A stretch of 64,000 nt of DNA from Candidatus Treponema merdequi (GCA_018064525.1 JAGHVB010000040.1:33669-97668), one strand, 5' to 3'. Positions 53,901 through 63,104 are shown, counted from the stretch's first letter. Translations and numbers: made by a program. Notes: generated by a model from the sequence alone, not told the origin.

Positions 53901-55866
53901 ATGCAAGTTCTTCCCAGCGGGCGTATTTAGCGTCGAGGGATTTTGAAACTTCTTCGTATTCTTTAGTATATTCTGCAAGTTTTTCGTAGTCAGGACCGGA
54001 CATAAGATTTTCAAGTTCGGTCTTTCTTGTTTCAAGGGACTCGATGTCAATTTCGAGCTGTTCAAATTCACGCTGTTCTTTAAAAGAAAGTTTTTTTGGT
54101 TTTGGAGCGGCAGTTGAAGCAGAGCCGGGTTGTGAAGTGATATTCGCATTGGAATTGACAGCTTCATTATTTTTTTCAAGCTGTTTTTCTTTTTCACGCT
54201 GAGCTGATTTTTCTTCTGCGCGTTTGATTTCATCTTCGCGTTTTTTCTCTGAAAGCCAGTCGATGTATTCAGAACATTTTCCGACAAATCCGGAAACACT
54301 TCCGTCATCTTCGAGAACAAAAAGTGTGTCGCAGACTTTGTCCATAAAATATCTGTCATGACTTACAACTAAAAGACATCCTTCAAACTGTTCGAGAAAC
54401 TGCTCGAGAATATTCATCGTAAAAATATCAAAGTCGTTTGTCGGTTCATCGAGAATCAGAAAGTTCGGATTTGAAATCAAAAGACGAACTAAGAACAATC
54501 TTTTTCTTTCACCGCCTGATAAAGTTGAAACCGGAGAATACTGAATCTTTCCCTCAAAGCCGAACTCTTCAAGAAAGCGTGCGGCGCTGTAAGTTTTTCC
54601 GTTGTTCATCGTGATGTTTTCGCACACTTCCTGAATGTATTCGAGGACAGTGAGTGATGTATCTTTGAAAACAGGATTCTGCTGGTAATATGCAAAATGT
54701 GTGTTGACGCCTTTGACGATGTTTCCTGTGTCAGGTTCGAGGTTTTCTGTGATGATGTTCAGGAGAGTTGATTTTCCTGTTCCATTGTTTCCGAAGATTC
54801 CGATTTTTTGTCCGGCTGTAAAATTATATGAAAAGTTTTTTATAACTGGAGTTGTTGTTCCTGCATCGGCGCCGGCATATCCTTTTGGAAAATTTTTTGA
54901 AATGGAATGAAGTTCTAAAACTTTTCCACCAAGCCGTCTGCCTTTGACTTCAAAAGTAAAACCTTTGTCTTCTGTAAATTTTTCGCGGTTGATAAGTTCC
55001 ATATCGTGCTGGATTCTTGCCTTTGCTTTTGTTCCGCGTGCACATGGACCTCGTAAAAGCCAGTCGCGTTCAAAACGGAGAACAGCTTCGATTCTGCGGT
55101 CTGTGTTCTGTGCGATTTCATTTTCTGTCGCTTTTTTTTCGAGGTATGTTGAATAGTTTCCCTGATAGAGTTTAATTCTGTGATGATCAAGTTCGTAAAT
55201 GTTTGTGCAGACATTGTCCAGAAAGTAACGGTCATGTGTTACCATAAGAATTGCGCGGTCTGTGTTTTTAAGATAATCCTGAAGCCAGCTGATTGTCGTA
55301 ATGTCGAGATGGTTTGTTGGTTCATCGAGTAAAAGCAATTTTGTATCTTCAACAAGAACCTGAGCAAGTGCAACTTTTTTTATCATTCCACCTGAGAGAC
55401 TTCCCATTTTGCGCGACATGTCTGTGATTCCGAGTGTTGAAAGAATTGAAGAGATCTGTGCTTCGTAATTCCACAAGTCCTGTTTTTCCATCAGGTCCAT
55501 TATTTCTTCGTATCGTTTTTGTTTTGTGGAATTTGCTTCACCGAGATTTAAACAGAGTTCCTGATATTCTTTTATGATTTCGAGTTTCGGAGAATGCGAT
55601 TTGAAAATGTGATCGCGGATTGTATCATCAGCGGCAAACACAGGGTTCTGCGGCAAGAATGAAGTTCCACCTGACTTATTCAAAACAACCTGTCCGTCGT
55701 CCGGCTGCAGAACGCCTGCGATAGTATTTAAGAGAGTTGATTTACCTGTTCCGTTTTTTCCGATGAGGGCTGCTTTTTCGTCTTCGTTAAGTCCGAATGA
55801 AACTTCGGTAAAGAGCGGTTCTTCGCGTCCGATTTTTGATAAGTTTGAGATGGAAAGTAAGTTCAT
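53899..55866 (-). CDS. ABC-F ATPase (Uup/Ettl-like)
   Basis: 655 aa with two ABC cassettes and no membrane segment. The first has ALIGKNGTGKSTLLN, SGGMIKKVALAQVL, LLLLDEPTNHLDI; the second has GIFGNNGTGKSTLLN, LSGGERKRLFLVRLL, FLILDEPTNDFDI. The linker between them carries the arm region (ENEIAQNTDRRIEAVLRFERDWLLR). A C-terminal coiled coil (FEQLEIDIESLETRKTELEN) fits Uup-like proteins, which act on the ribosome or on DNA-branch structures. Stand-alone, no drug-resistance context. Confidence 0.94.
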   Translation of the reverse strand: MNLLSISNLSKIGREEPLFTEVSFGLNEDEKAALIGKNGTGKSTLLNTIAGVLQPDDGQVVLNKSGGTSFLPQNPVFAADDTIRDHIFKSHSPKLEIIKEYQELCLNLGEANSTKQKRYEEIMDLMEKQDLWNYEAQISSILSTLGITDMSRKMGSLSGGMIKKVALAQVLVEDTKLLLLDEPTNHLDITTISWLQDYLKNTDRAILMVTHDRYFLDNVCTNIYELDHHRIKLYQGNYSTYLEKKATENEIAQNTDRRIEAVLRFERDWLLRGPCARGTKAKARIQHDMELINREKFTEDKGFTFEVKGRRLGGKVLELHSISKNFPKGYAGADAGTTTPVIKNFSYNFTAGQKIGIFGNNGTGKSTLLNIITENLEPDTGNIVKGVNTHFAYYQQNPVFKDTSLTVLEYIQEVCENITMNNGKTYSAARFLEEFGFEGKIQYSPVSTLSGGERKRLFLVRLLISNPNFLILDEPTNDFDIFTMNILEQFLEQFEGCLLVVSHDRYFMDKVCDTLFVLEDDGSVSGFVGKCSEYIDWLSEKKREDEIKRAEEKSAQREKEKQLEKNNEAVNSNANITSQPGSASTAAPKPKKLSFKEQREFEQLEIDIESLETRKTELENLMSGPDYEKLAEYTKEYEEVSKSLDAKYARWEELA

Positions 55867-55912
55867 GAGATTGATTATAGGAGATTTTTTGATTTGGGTG
55901 TAGTGGTAATGC

Positions 55913-56040
55913 GGAATTAGGAATTAGGAATTAGGAATTAGGCTGGCGCATGGGAGGAGGGTTGTTTGTGGGTGGAGAAAGATGGGGACACAGATTGCAC
56001 GGATTGGATACAGATTACATTGATTTACGCAGATTTTTTA
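55913..56040. repeat. Intergenic simple repeats
   Basis: GAATTAG is repeated four times head to tail (55914-55941). After a GC-richer patch, a degenerate series of ACAGATT / ACGGATT / ACAGATT / GCAGATT units follows, spaced about 10-15 bp (55989-56037). No gene is carried; the series runs just into the 3' end of the small ORF at 56025. Such CACAGATT-type sequence is dispersed in some bacterial genomes. Confidence 0.6.
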
Positions 56041-56219
56041 AGGAGCTGTAGTTTCGAGTTTTTCTTGTTTATATTTTTAGTTTCTGCAACTGTTGATTTT
56101 TGTGTTTTTTCTTTCGCAAGCTTTAGTTCCGCTGTTCTTGATGGAACATAAATAATTGAAAAAATTGAAATTATTGAGACAAGCGGAAACAAAGTAAAAA
56201 ATATAATTAATCTTTTCAT
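56025..56219 (-). CDS. Small membrane protein
   Basis: 64 aa from the ATG at 56219. A single N-terminal TM helix (RLIIFFTLFPLVSIISIFSIIY) is followed by a basic tail (AKEKTQKSTVAETKNINKKN). The ribosome site AGAGG lies within the 3' arm of a terminator hairpin immediately upstream. It resembles no known family; possibly a small membrane-associated protein. It is encoded 80 bp beyond the phosphorylase stop on the same strand. Real but low-certainty. Confidence 0.5.
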   Translation of the reverse strand: MKRLIIFFTLFPLVSIISIFSIIYVPSRTAELKLAKEKTQKSTVAETKNINKKNSKLQLLKKSA

Positions 56220-56256
56220 AAAAAAACCTCTGTTATATAAAACACATAACAGAGGT
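56220..56256 (-). terminator. Terminator hairpin that overlaps a ribosome site
   Basis: On the minus strand ACCTCTGTTAT pairs with ATAACAGAGGT (56226-56256 on plus, 11 bp), followed by a T-run. It should end the phosphorylase transcript. The 3' arm contains AGAGG, placed 6-8 bases before the ATG of the small membrane protein. Confidence 0.8.
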
Positions 56257-56302
56257 ATAAATAACACTTTGTAACAGTGATTTTATTAATATAAGGAATC
56301 TC

Positions 56303-59300
56303 TTATTTTAATAAAATTTCTTCTCCAACTTCTACTTCAACTGCTTTTACGCTGCCGTCTCTTGCAAATAATTTTGCACATACATCTTCTGAGATGCAGC
56401 CGTCGAAAGAAGTTCCATCAACATTAATCTTGCATCCGTTTCCGTTTACGAGTCTGTATGTAAACGGAACGCCGAATCTTGTAAAGCTCAAAGTTCCATC
56501 AGAACCAAATTCATTTTTGTAAAGCAGATCAGGCTTGATGAAAAGTTTTGCATCTTTGAGTTTCATTCCGAGTTCGTAAAATCTTGTGATGACTTCTTCT
56601 TTTACCTGACCAGTCATTCCAGGCTGTTTTGCGCCCTGACCTGATGGAGTGTGTGAATAAGGATCTGTCGGGAACGCTCCGTAAATTTCCGGAGTTTTAT
56701 TGAAACTTAAACCGCTTCTGACTTCGTAATAGATTTTTGCAAGTTCTGATTTTTCTGCTGTTCCGTCTTGTGCCCAGTCAAAGTTTTCCTGAACTGCGAG
56801 CAGAAGTTTTGAAACCATGTGCCAGTAAATTGAACCGAGTCCTTCGTAAGCATAGAAAGTTCCTGATCGTCCTGTAAAAGTTGCATGATGGAAAGTTGCT
56901 TCGTATAGTGATTCGATTTTTTCCTGGCTGTCAGAATCGATTTTGTTTTTTGCCATTGCATCTTTGAGAATGGCTGCGTTTCTGAAATCCGGATTGAAGT
57001 GGCAGACTGTGCTGTCGATTGAGTCGTTGTAAATGATGCATGAAGCGTCTGGTGCTGTGTAGTTTTTGTCGAGTTCTTTTTTAAGTGCACTGATTGAAGA
57101 AGCTTCTGATTTTGAAACGATGTTCTTTGTAATAAAGTCAGGAAGTTCTTTTGAAGGGTAGAGCATGTATGAGTTCTGGCGTGGTTCATACATTGCACTT
57201 GCGCGAAGTGATCTGTACATTTCGCATACTTCTTTTGATGTCAAAAGTCCGCTTGATAAAACTGCGACCTGACCTTCGAGCATTTCCTGAAGATAAACGA
57301 TTTTCATTCCGTCGCGGTTGATTGCGAGCGTGTTGTAAGAATGATAAAGTCCGTTGTCTTTTTTGTTTGCCTTGATTGAGTATTCGAGATGTGAGTTGAA
57401 CAGATCGAGTGCGGCAATCAAATCAGATTTTTTGAGCTGAGCTGTTTTATCGAGAAGTGAATTATTTTTATAGAAAGCGGTTCGTTCAGTTTCAAACGCT
57501 TTTCCGCAGGCACGTGTGAAAGAAGCACGGGAACTTTCTGTCATTGTGTCTTCTGGCTTTGCACTGTAAATTTTTATGAGCTGGTCAAAGAGCGTTTTTT
57601 CTGTTTTTGGAATTTCAAAGCATTCGTCTTTTGCAGATGAGTAAATCTCTTTTAAGAAAGAAAGCATACGGCGAAGATAACAAGTTGTTACCATCGAAAG
57701 TCCATAACCTGCAAGAGCGTTGTTTGCGTCATTCCATTCAGGGCGCTGAGTATTAAGCCATACACCGCCGCCAGGAACAAAGTTTGAAAGCTTTGTAAGA
57801 CAGAGCTGTAAAAGTTTTGCAGTCAATGTAACAAGATATGGATTTCCATTCTGGTTCATAAGTTTTGCATCTGTTCCGTATTTTTTCTGGTCTTCTGTAA
57901 TCTTGTCATTGAGCTTGTAGTTGAAAGCGATTGTGTCGCGTGGATTTTTTTCAACATCAGCATACGGTTTGATATGATATGGAATGTTTGCGGTTGTAAA
58001 AAGCTTTTTGTTAAGCATTTCAGAAAGCGCTTTCGGGTTGAGGTTGTTCTGAAGTTCGAGAAGTTTGCAGAGGTAAATAATCTGATGGTCGTTCCAGTAT
58101 CCTATGTTTGACCACGGATTGTCTGGTTCCGGAACTTCCCAGTCGAGACCGCTTCTTGTAATTCTGTAAGGATTAAAACCGTCGCAGCTTGTTGCGTTGA
58201 CAAATTTAGAAATCATTCCCATTGTGTAAGAAGGATAACTCATTGCGAGCGCTTCCCAGTTTTGGAAAATGTCACGCCAGTTTCCTTCGTAGTTGAGGAT
58301 AGGATTTCCGAGTGAGTCTTTTAAGTTGATTGAAAATTTGTTCCACGGACGGCTCGGGTCACCGTGACGGCGCGAGAATGAAAGAGGTAAATATTCAAGA
58401 TAAAGACGATAGAGCTGATCATCTTTTGTTTTTGAAACGGCATCTTTTAATTCAGAATAAGTTACAGTTTCACATTTGAAAAGCGATTTTGCAAGTTCCA
58501 CTGTATTTTTATTTCTTGTATCAACAAACTTGATGAAGTCGGAAACATGAATGAGATTGTTTTCTGCAAACACACCACCGCGCATGATGTTGAACATTAC
58601 ATTTGCCTTGTGATGAATGCATGTAATTTCATCAGCAGTATTCTGAAGTCCGTCTGCGTCACCGATGTATTTGTCTAAAAGTTTTTTTCCGTCTTCAATG
58701 TCGGCTATCAATTCTTTTGTCAGTGCAGCGCGGTTTTTAAGAAGTTTTCTGAGATTCTGAACGCGTGACAAATCGAGTTTAGTATCAAAAACCTGATACC
58801 ATTTTTCTTCTGAGTCAGCGTGAAGAGTAAATGTCTTGATGATGTTGCACGAAGCACGGCCGCCTTTTAAAACATGAGTCTGCGGAACAGAAAATTCCAT
58901 TTTATTTTCTGTCTTAAAAATATTTTCTACAGCAGAATCAAGATAAACCGGAGTGTCGATGTTGAACCATGCAGTGTTTGCCCAGAGAGATTCAGAAGGT
59001 TCTGCACGGTCTGTGAGTACGCTCGAAAGAGAAAAGAGCGCGAGATTTGTTTCAAGGTCGAGATCAGTTTTTTTGTATGTATCAAGGAGAACTGAAGAAT
59101 TGTTCTGAAGATCAACATTTGCAGAAGCCGGCATTACATTTCTGCAGCCGTCAAGAACAGTAACAGTCTGGTCAACACCTGCATCATTTTTGATTGAGGC
59201 AATTTTTACGAGACCGAATTTTGCACTTGAAGTCCATTCAGTTCTGTAAGTGAGGCTGAGTTCTGAGTTGATTTCGTCAAAGATGATGTGTGAACCCTGA

Positions 59301-59677
59301 GAGTTTTTGTAGAGATTGCGTTTTACTTTGTAAGAAGGAGAAGTTGCAAATGGTTCCCAGTAATAAATTCCATCATCGCGTTTAACTTTTACTGCAGCAA
59401 ATGGTCCTGCACAGTTTTTAAAGTCATCGATTTTGTCACAGGTGTAATATGGAAAAATTGCAAAACCAGAATCTTTTCTTCCGGCACTCAAAGCACCAGT
59501 CGACCAGATGAAATTCCAGATGTCGCTTGAACTTGTAATAGTCATAAAAAACGGCGGAATCGAATCGTAATTTTCGATTTTGTACCACAAGTCTCCGTCA
59601 ATTTTAATAACAGAGCCGTTTGACTTTTCAGGGGAGAGAGCAATAATCTCCTCAATTTTGCGGGCATTTGCGTTCAT
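56303..59677 (-). CDS. Glycoside phosphorylase, GH94/GH149 type
   Basis: 1124 aa, no signal peptide, so cytoplasmic. The N-terminal beta-sandwich (IPPFFMTITSSSDIWNFIWS) and the catalytic (alpha/alpha)6 region with the likely acid Asp in WLNTQRPEWNDANNAL resemble GH94 cellobiose phosphorylases. Length and the SGQGAKQPGMTGQVKEE segment near residue 1020 fit the longer GH149 beta-1,3-oligoglucan phosphorylases better. It would use phosphate to release glucose-1-phosphate from imported beta-glucan oligosaccharides. A perfect LacI-type operator precedes it. Divergent from the GH16 gene. Confidence 0.82.
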   Translation of the reverse strand: MNANARKIEEIIALSPEKSNGSVIKIDGDLWYKIENYDSIPPFFMTITSSSDIWNFIWSTGALSAGRKDSGFAIFPYYTCDKIDDFKNCAGPFAAVKVKRDDGIYYWEPFATSPSYKVKRNLYKNSQGSHIIFDEINSELSLTYRTEWTSSAKFGLVKIASIKNDAGVDQTVTVLDGCRNVMPASANVDLQNNSSVLLDTYKKTDLDLETNLALFSLSSVLTDRAEPSESLWANTAWFNIDTPVYLDSAVENIFKTENKMEFSVPQTHVLKGGRASCNIIKTFTLHADSEEKWYQVFDTKLDLSRVQNLRKLLKNRAALTKELIADIEDGKKLLDKYIGDADGLQNTADEITCIHHKANVMFNIMRGGVFAENNLIHVSDFIKFVDTRNKNTVELAKSLFKCETVTYSELKDAVSKTKDDQLYRLYLEYLPLSFSRRHGDPSRPWNKFSINLKDSLGNPILNYEGNWRDIFQNWEALAMSYPSYTMGMISKFVNATSCDGFNPYRITRSGLDWEVPEPDNPWSNIGYWNDHQIIYLCKLLELQNNLNPKALSEMLNKKLFTTANIPYHIKPYADVEKNPRDTIAFNYKLNDKITEDQKKYGTDAKLMNQNGNPYLVTLTAKLLQLCLTKLSNFVPGGGVWLNTQRPEWNDANNALAGYGLSMVTTCYLRRMLSFLKEIYSSAKDECFEIPKTEKTLFDQLIKIYSAKPEDTMTESSRASFTRACGKAFETERTAFYKNNSLLDKTAQLKKSDLIAALDLFNSHLEYSIKANKKDNGLYHSYNTLAINRDGMKIVYLQEMLEGQVAVLSSGLLTSKEVCEMYRSLRASAMYEPRQNSYMLYPSKELPDFITKNIVSKSEASSISALKKELDKNYTAPDASCIIYNDSIDSTVCHFNPDFRNAAILKDAMAKNKIDSDSQEKIESLYEATFHHATFTGRSGTFYAYEGLGSIYWHMVSKLLLAVQENFDWAQDGTAEKSELAKIYYEVRSGLSFNKTPEIYGAFPTDPYSHTPSGQGAKQPGMTGQVKEEVITRFYELGMKLKDAKLFIKPDLLYKNEFGSDGTLSFTRFGVPFTYRLVNGNGCKINVDGTSFDGCISEDVCAKLFARDGSVKAVEVEVGEEILLK

Positions 59678-59705
59678 AAAAAACCTCGATACAAAAATAG
59701 TAAAT

Positions 59706-59727
59706 TTAAGGCAACCGGTTGCCTTAA
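59706..59727. promoter_or_regulatory. Perfect LacI-type operator
   Basis: A 22-bp perfect palindrome with core AAGGCAACCGGTTGCCTT (59708-59725). The central C-C-G-G and flanking half-sites fit LacI-family operators. It lies 29 bp upstream of the phosphorylase start, in the divergent gap with the GH16 gene. It may lie between a minus-strand -35 (TTGTTA) and -10 (TAAATT). The core recurs at 29040. Confidence 0.82.
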
Positions 59728-59779
59728 CAATTGTAATTTAAGTGGAATTTGCCCGGCTGTCAATCAGTTTTACAAAAAT

Positions 59780-59807
59780 TTGCGTTCTTTCAATTCTCTG
59801 CTATAAT
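59780..59807 (+). promoter_or_regulatory. Promoter of the GH16 gene
   Basis: TTGCGT (59780-59785), a 16-bp spacer and TATAAT (59802-59807), 25 bp before the GH16 start codon. Confidence 0.6.
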
Positions 59808-59832
59808 TTTAGAAAAAGTTTTTGAGGTTTAT

Positions 59833-60651
59833 ATGAAAAAGTGCAGTTTAATTTTCGGAGTGATTTTATTAAGTGGAATTTTCCTCACCGGCATATCCTG
59901 TTCTTCGAAAAAAAACACACTTCCTGATTTTGTAAAAAATGACATGAAACTCGTGTGGTCAGATGAATTTGATGGAACTTCCGAAGAACCAGATTCTGCA
60001 AACTGGAATTTCAAGGAAGGCGCAAACGGATGGGGAAATCATGAAATTCAGAATTACACAAAAAGCAGAACTAATTCGTATGTTTCAGACGGAACATTAA
60101 AAATTGCAGCCGTAAAAGAAAATGGAAAATGGACAAGCGCAAGAATGGTAACCCAGTATAAAAAATCGATGACATATGGTTACATCGAATTCCGCGCAAA
60201 AGTTCCGGCTGTAAAAGGTTCGTGGCCGGCACTCTGGCTTTTACCAGAAAACAATGCTTACGGAACGTGGCCAAGAAGCGGAGAAATCGACGTAATGGAA
60301 GCGTCAGCAAATCTGTGGGCAGATAAAGTCTGCGGAAACTTACATTGTCTTTCAGGCCATGGTGGAAATCCGATTGCATCGTGCGGAAAAGAAATCAAAA
60401 AAATGGATAAAAAATGGCACACTTACGCCGTAAACTGGACTTCTGAAGGAATTACCTGGTATTACGACGGAACGGTTTTAGCAGAATACAGAAATCCTCA
60501 TAATGATGAAGACAACTGGATGTCATGGCCATATGATCAGAATTTTCACATCCTGATGAACGTTGCAATGGGCGGAAATCTCGGCGGCGAAATCGATAAA
60601 AAAGCAGAACGCGCAGTGATGGAAGTTGATTACATAAGATGGTATCAGTAA
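59833..60651 (+). CDS. GH16 endo-beta-glucanase lipoprotein
   Basis: 272 aa from the ATG at 59833 (ribosome site GAGG). A signal peptide ends in lipobox GISC, so it is lipid-anchored and probably surface-exposed. The GH16 catalytic motif is GEIDVMEA (E-x-D-x-x-E, with the extra Met of laminarinase-type enzymes). LVWSDEFDG, YIEFRAKVP, WPALWLLP, HTYAVNWTSEGITWYYDG and HILMNVAMGGNLGG are typical. It cuts beta-1,3 or beta-1,3-1,4-glucans (laminarin, lichenin). Divergent from the phosphorylase and 10 bp before the MATE gene. Confidence 0.95.
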   Translation: MKKCSLIFGVILLSGIFLTGISCSSKKNTLPDFVKNDMKLVWSDEFDGTSEEPDSANWNFKEGANGWGNHEIQNYTKSRTNSYVSDGTLKIAAVKENGKWTSARMVTQYKKSMTYGYIEFRAKVPAVKGSWPALWLLPENNAYGTWPRSGEIDVMEASANLWADKVCGNLHCLSGHGGNPIASCGKEIKKMDKKWHTYAVNWTSEGITWYYDGTVLAEYRNPHNDEDNWMSWPYDQNFHILMNVAMGGNLGGEIDKKAERAVMEVDYIRWYQ

Positions 60652-60661
60652 AATATCATCT

Positions 60662-62017
60662 ATGGCAGATTCAGTAAAACAATTTCAGTTAATGACTGAG
60701 ACGCCAATTCCGCGCCTTATCATCAAGCTTTCAATTCCGACAATCATTTCAATGCTCGGAACAACAATTTACAACCTCGTAGACACAGCCTTTGTCGGCA
60801 CACTCGGAACAAGCCAGAGCGGTGCTGTCGGTGTTGTGTTTGGTTTTATGACAGTCCTTCAGGCAATCGGCTTTATGTGCGGTCAGGGATCCGGCAGTAT
60901 CGCCTCAAGAAGGCTCGGCGAAAAAAATATTGAAGAAGCTTCAAGAATTGCATCAACAGGATTTTTTACTTCACTTGCACTCGGACTCATCGTTGCAGTT
61001 TTCAGTTTAATTTATATTAATCCGCTTGTTGTATTTTTCGGAAGCACTCCGACGATTGCACCTCACGCAAAAACATATCTCTATTTTATTCTTTCGACAG
61101 CACCATGTGTCGTTGCAACATTTACACTGAACAATCTTCTCCGTTATGAAGGAAAAGCCGTACTCGGAATGATAGGACTTCTTTCTGGTGGAATTTTGAA
61201 TATTGCCGGCGATGCGATTTTTATGTTCGGTTTTAATATGGGAATTGCAGGTGCGGGACTTTCGACAGCAATCTCGCAGGTCATCGGTTTTGCAATTCTA
61301 CTTGGAATTTTCTTAAGCGGAAAAACACAGGCAAAAATTTCAGTTAAATACATTTCGTTTTTCTCAAAAAGACAGCTTGATATTATTACAACAGGTTTAC
61401 CAAGTCTTGTAAGGCAGGCGCTCGGCGGCGTTGCAACAATCATCCTCAATCAGAGTGCCGCTCTTGTTGCAGGAGATGCCGCAATCGCAGCGCTCAGCAT
61501 AGTAAGTCGTGTTTCATTTGCGATTTTTGCAATCGCACTCGGAATCGGGCAGGGCTTTCAGCCGATATCAGCATTTAATTACGGAGCAAAAAAATTTAAA
61601 CGTGTCCGCATTGCATACAAAGAGACGATTCTGTTTGCAACCTCAATTCTTTTTGTCATAACAGTGTTTGCACTCATCTTTCCGGGGCAGATTGTAAAAG
61701 CACTCCGCGATGATCCTGAAGTAATAAAAATCGGAATCCGTGCACTCCGCCTTATGTGCATTGCCCAGCTTTTCATGCCGCTCTGCATGGTCACAGAAAT
61801 GCTCCTGCAGTCAACCGGAAAAAAAGCATCGTCACTATTTCTCTCATCACTCAGAGGCGGAGTCTTATACATTCCACTTATCATAGTTTTAGCAAAATAC
61901 CGCGGCGTTGCGGGGCTCCAGGAAGCCCAGCCTCTGGCTTTCATGCTTTCTGCAGTTCCGGGCGTAATCTGTGCCGTAATTTATTTTAAAAACCTTCCGA
62001 AAGAAGACGAAAAATAA
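60662..62017 (+). CDS. MATE-family efflux transporter
   Basis: 451 aa with twelve membrane helices in two six-helix halves. Typical MATE segments are PRLIIKLSIPTIISMLGTTI, YNLVDTAFVGTLG, GQGSGSIASRRLGE, IALGIGQGFQPISAFNYGAK and LLQSTGKKASSL. It exports cationic drugs or metabolites using a Na+ or H+ gradient. It starts 10 bp after the GH16 stop, so the two are co-transcribed; the link to glucan use may be only positional. Confidence 0.93.
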   Translation: MADSVKQFQLMTETPIPRLIIKLSIPTIISMLGTTIYNLVDTAFVGTLGTSQSGAVGVVFGFMTVLQAIGFMCGQGSGSIASRRLGEKNIEEASRIASTGFFTSLALGLIVAVFSLIYINPLVVFFGSTPTIAPHAKTYLYFILSTAPCVVATFTLNNLLRYEGKAVLGMIGLLSGGILNIAGDAIFMFGFNMGIAGAGLSTAISQVIGFAILLGIFLSGKTQAKISVKYISFFSKRQLDIITTGLPSLVRQALGGVATIILNQSAALVAGDAAIAALSIVSRVSFAIFAIALGIGQGFQPISAFNYGAKKFKRVRIAYKETILFATSILFVITVFALIFPGQIVKALRDDPEVIKIGIRALRLMCIAQLFMPLCMVTEMLLQSTGKKASSLFLSSLRGGVLYIPLIIVLAKYRGVAGLQEAQPLAFMLSAVPGVICAVIYFKNLPKEDEK

Positions 62018-62019
62018 AC

Positions 62020-62144
62020 AGCTTTCAAATTGTTAAAATGGAAATTCACGCGCATTGTGCGTGATGTCTTTCTGCGTGATTGCAGGATGCAGTTACGCAG
62101 GTGATGGTGGAATTACGCCAAGTGAAACACCTGGCGAAATATAA
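62020..62144 (+). pseudogene. Remnant of a lipoprotein signal-peptide region
   Basis: The segment 62030-62110 matches the start of the lipoprotein at 63270 closely at the DNA level, including GGATGCAGTTACGC around the lipobox. A base inserted in the A-run after TTGTTA breaks the early frame. The readable part translates as LCVMSFCVIAGCSYAGDGG and stops at 62142. It lies directly upstream of the Rpn nuclease, whose other side carries the intact copy. A shortened duplicate is the simplest reading. Confidence 0.72.
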
Positions 62145-62162
62145 AAATTTAGTGGAATGAAA

Positions 62163-63104
62163 TTATACAATCACAACGTCTTTGACAATCTCTTGTATTT
62201 TTTCTTCAGACATATCAAGTGATTTTGCGATAAGCCCGATTGAAACTCCGTTTTCAAAAAACTTTCTTGCATTTTCGATTTTGTTTTGTTCAATTCCATC
62301 TTCCAGGCCGTCGTTATACCAGGCTCTGTGAATTGATTCTTCATCGTATTCTGTCAAACTCATCGCTAAGATCTCCTCTTTCTGCAATTTGAAAAAGCCG
62401 TCAAAAAGATTTTCTTTAATTGCCCAGTCCACGGCTTCATCGACCGCCTCTTTTGCAGTCAGTCCCTTTTTCTTGTTGTCTGATATTCTTGAAACGTAGC
62501 TTGTGTAATTATACAACGGCTGGCAGATTTTTTGAAGAGTCTCATTGTGTCCCGGGTTGATGTTTATCATCTCTGCAGTCCATTCAAAATCTCCCGATCT
62601 GTCTTCTTTTTCAAACGCGTCCGAGAGCCTGAGCTTTAACCTGTCCGGAAAGTTTTGTGTTCCGTTGTAAAATACAATAAATTTTGGGTTCGGAATTTTC
62701 ACAATTTTTGAACTGTGCACGTCTTTTTCATTTTGAGAAATGAACATCTGATACAGCTGCGAAAAATACATCAGGCCTCTGAGCGGCATATTTGGGTTAT
62801 AAGTGCTCTGCTGTTCATAGAGATTCATCTGTGAGTCGATGAGGAATGAGACGTCATTTTTCATTGTGATGTAAATTACATTTTCAATCGTATTGAGTTT
62901 GAGCGCGTCCGGGTCTGTGTAATGAGAACCATTTAGCGCGTTGTATAATTCGAGACGCCATTTTTTGCTCTGCTCCGTATCCCGGCCGAAGATTGCTTTG
63001 AAGAGTCTGTCGCGGTACTGCGGATGGGGTGCGGGAGTTGTCTTTTGAGTTTGATGTGCGATTTCTGAAAATTGCGAATCGGCGGAACCAATTGAGTCGT
63101 TCAT
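62163..63104 (-). CDS. Rpn-family PD-(D/E)XK nuclease / recombination-promoting
   Basis: 313 aa. The N-terminal YRDRLFKAIFGRD leads into a PD-(D/E)XK-type core (DVSFLIDSQMNLYEQQ as D...E-x-Q), then a Leu-rich middle (GLMYFSQLYQMF) and KFIVFYNGTQNFPDR. It belongs to the Rpn/PDDEXK 'transposase' family, abundant in Treponema, which are DNA nucleases that raise recombination. The C-terminus ends in MSLTEYDEESIHRA and helices with EKIQEIVKD. It sits between two copies of a lipoprotein start. Confidence 0.9.
   Translation of the reverse strand: MNDSIGSADSQFSEIAHQTQKTTPAPHPQYRDRLFKAIFGRDTEQSKKWRLELYNALNGSHYTDPDALKLNTIENVIYITMKNDVSFLIDSQMNLYEQQSTYNPNMPLRGLMYFSQLYQMFISQNEKDVHSSKIVKIPNPKFIVFYNGTQNFPDRLKLRLSDAFEKEDRSGDFEWTAEMININPGHNETLQKICQPLYNYTSYVSRISDNKKKGLTAKEAVDEAVDWAIKENLFDGFFKLQKEEILAMSLTEYDEESIHRAWYNDGLEDGIEQNKIENARKFFENGVSIGLIAKSLDMSEEKIQEIVKDVVIV

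Noticed and set aside
56707..57198. 163-codon frame within the phosphorylase
   Set aside because: Out-of-frame shadow of the 1124-aa gene, with His/Thr/Gln-rich composition typical of such frames.
6700..62160. AAGTGGAAT seen many times, considered as a Chi-like motif
   Set aside because: Occurrences often fit codon use (S-G-I) or chance in AT-rich DNA; no clear strand bias could be shown by eye.
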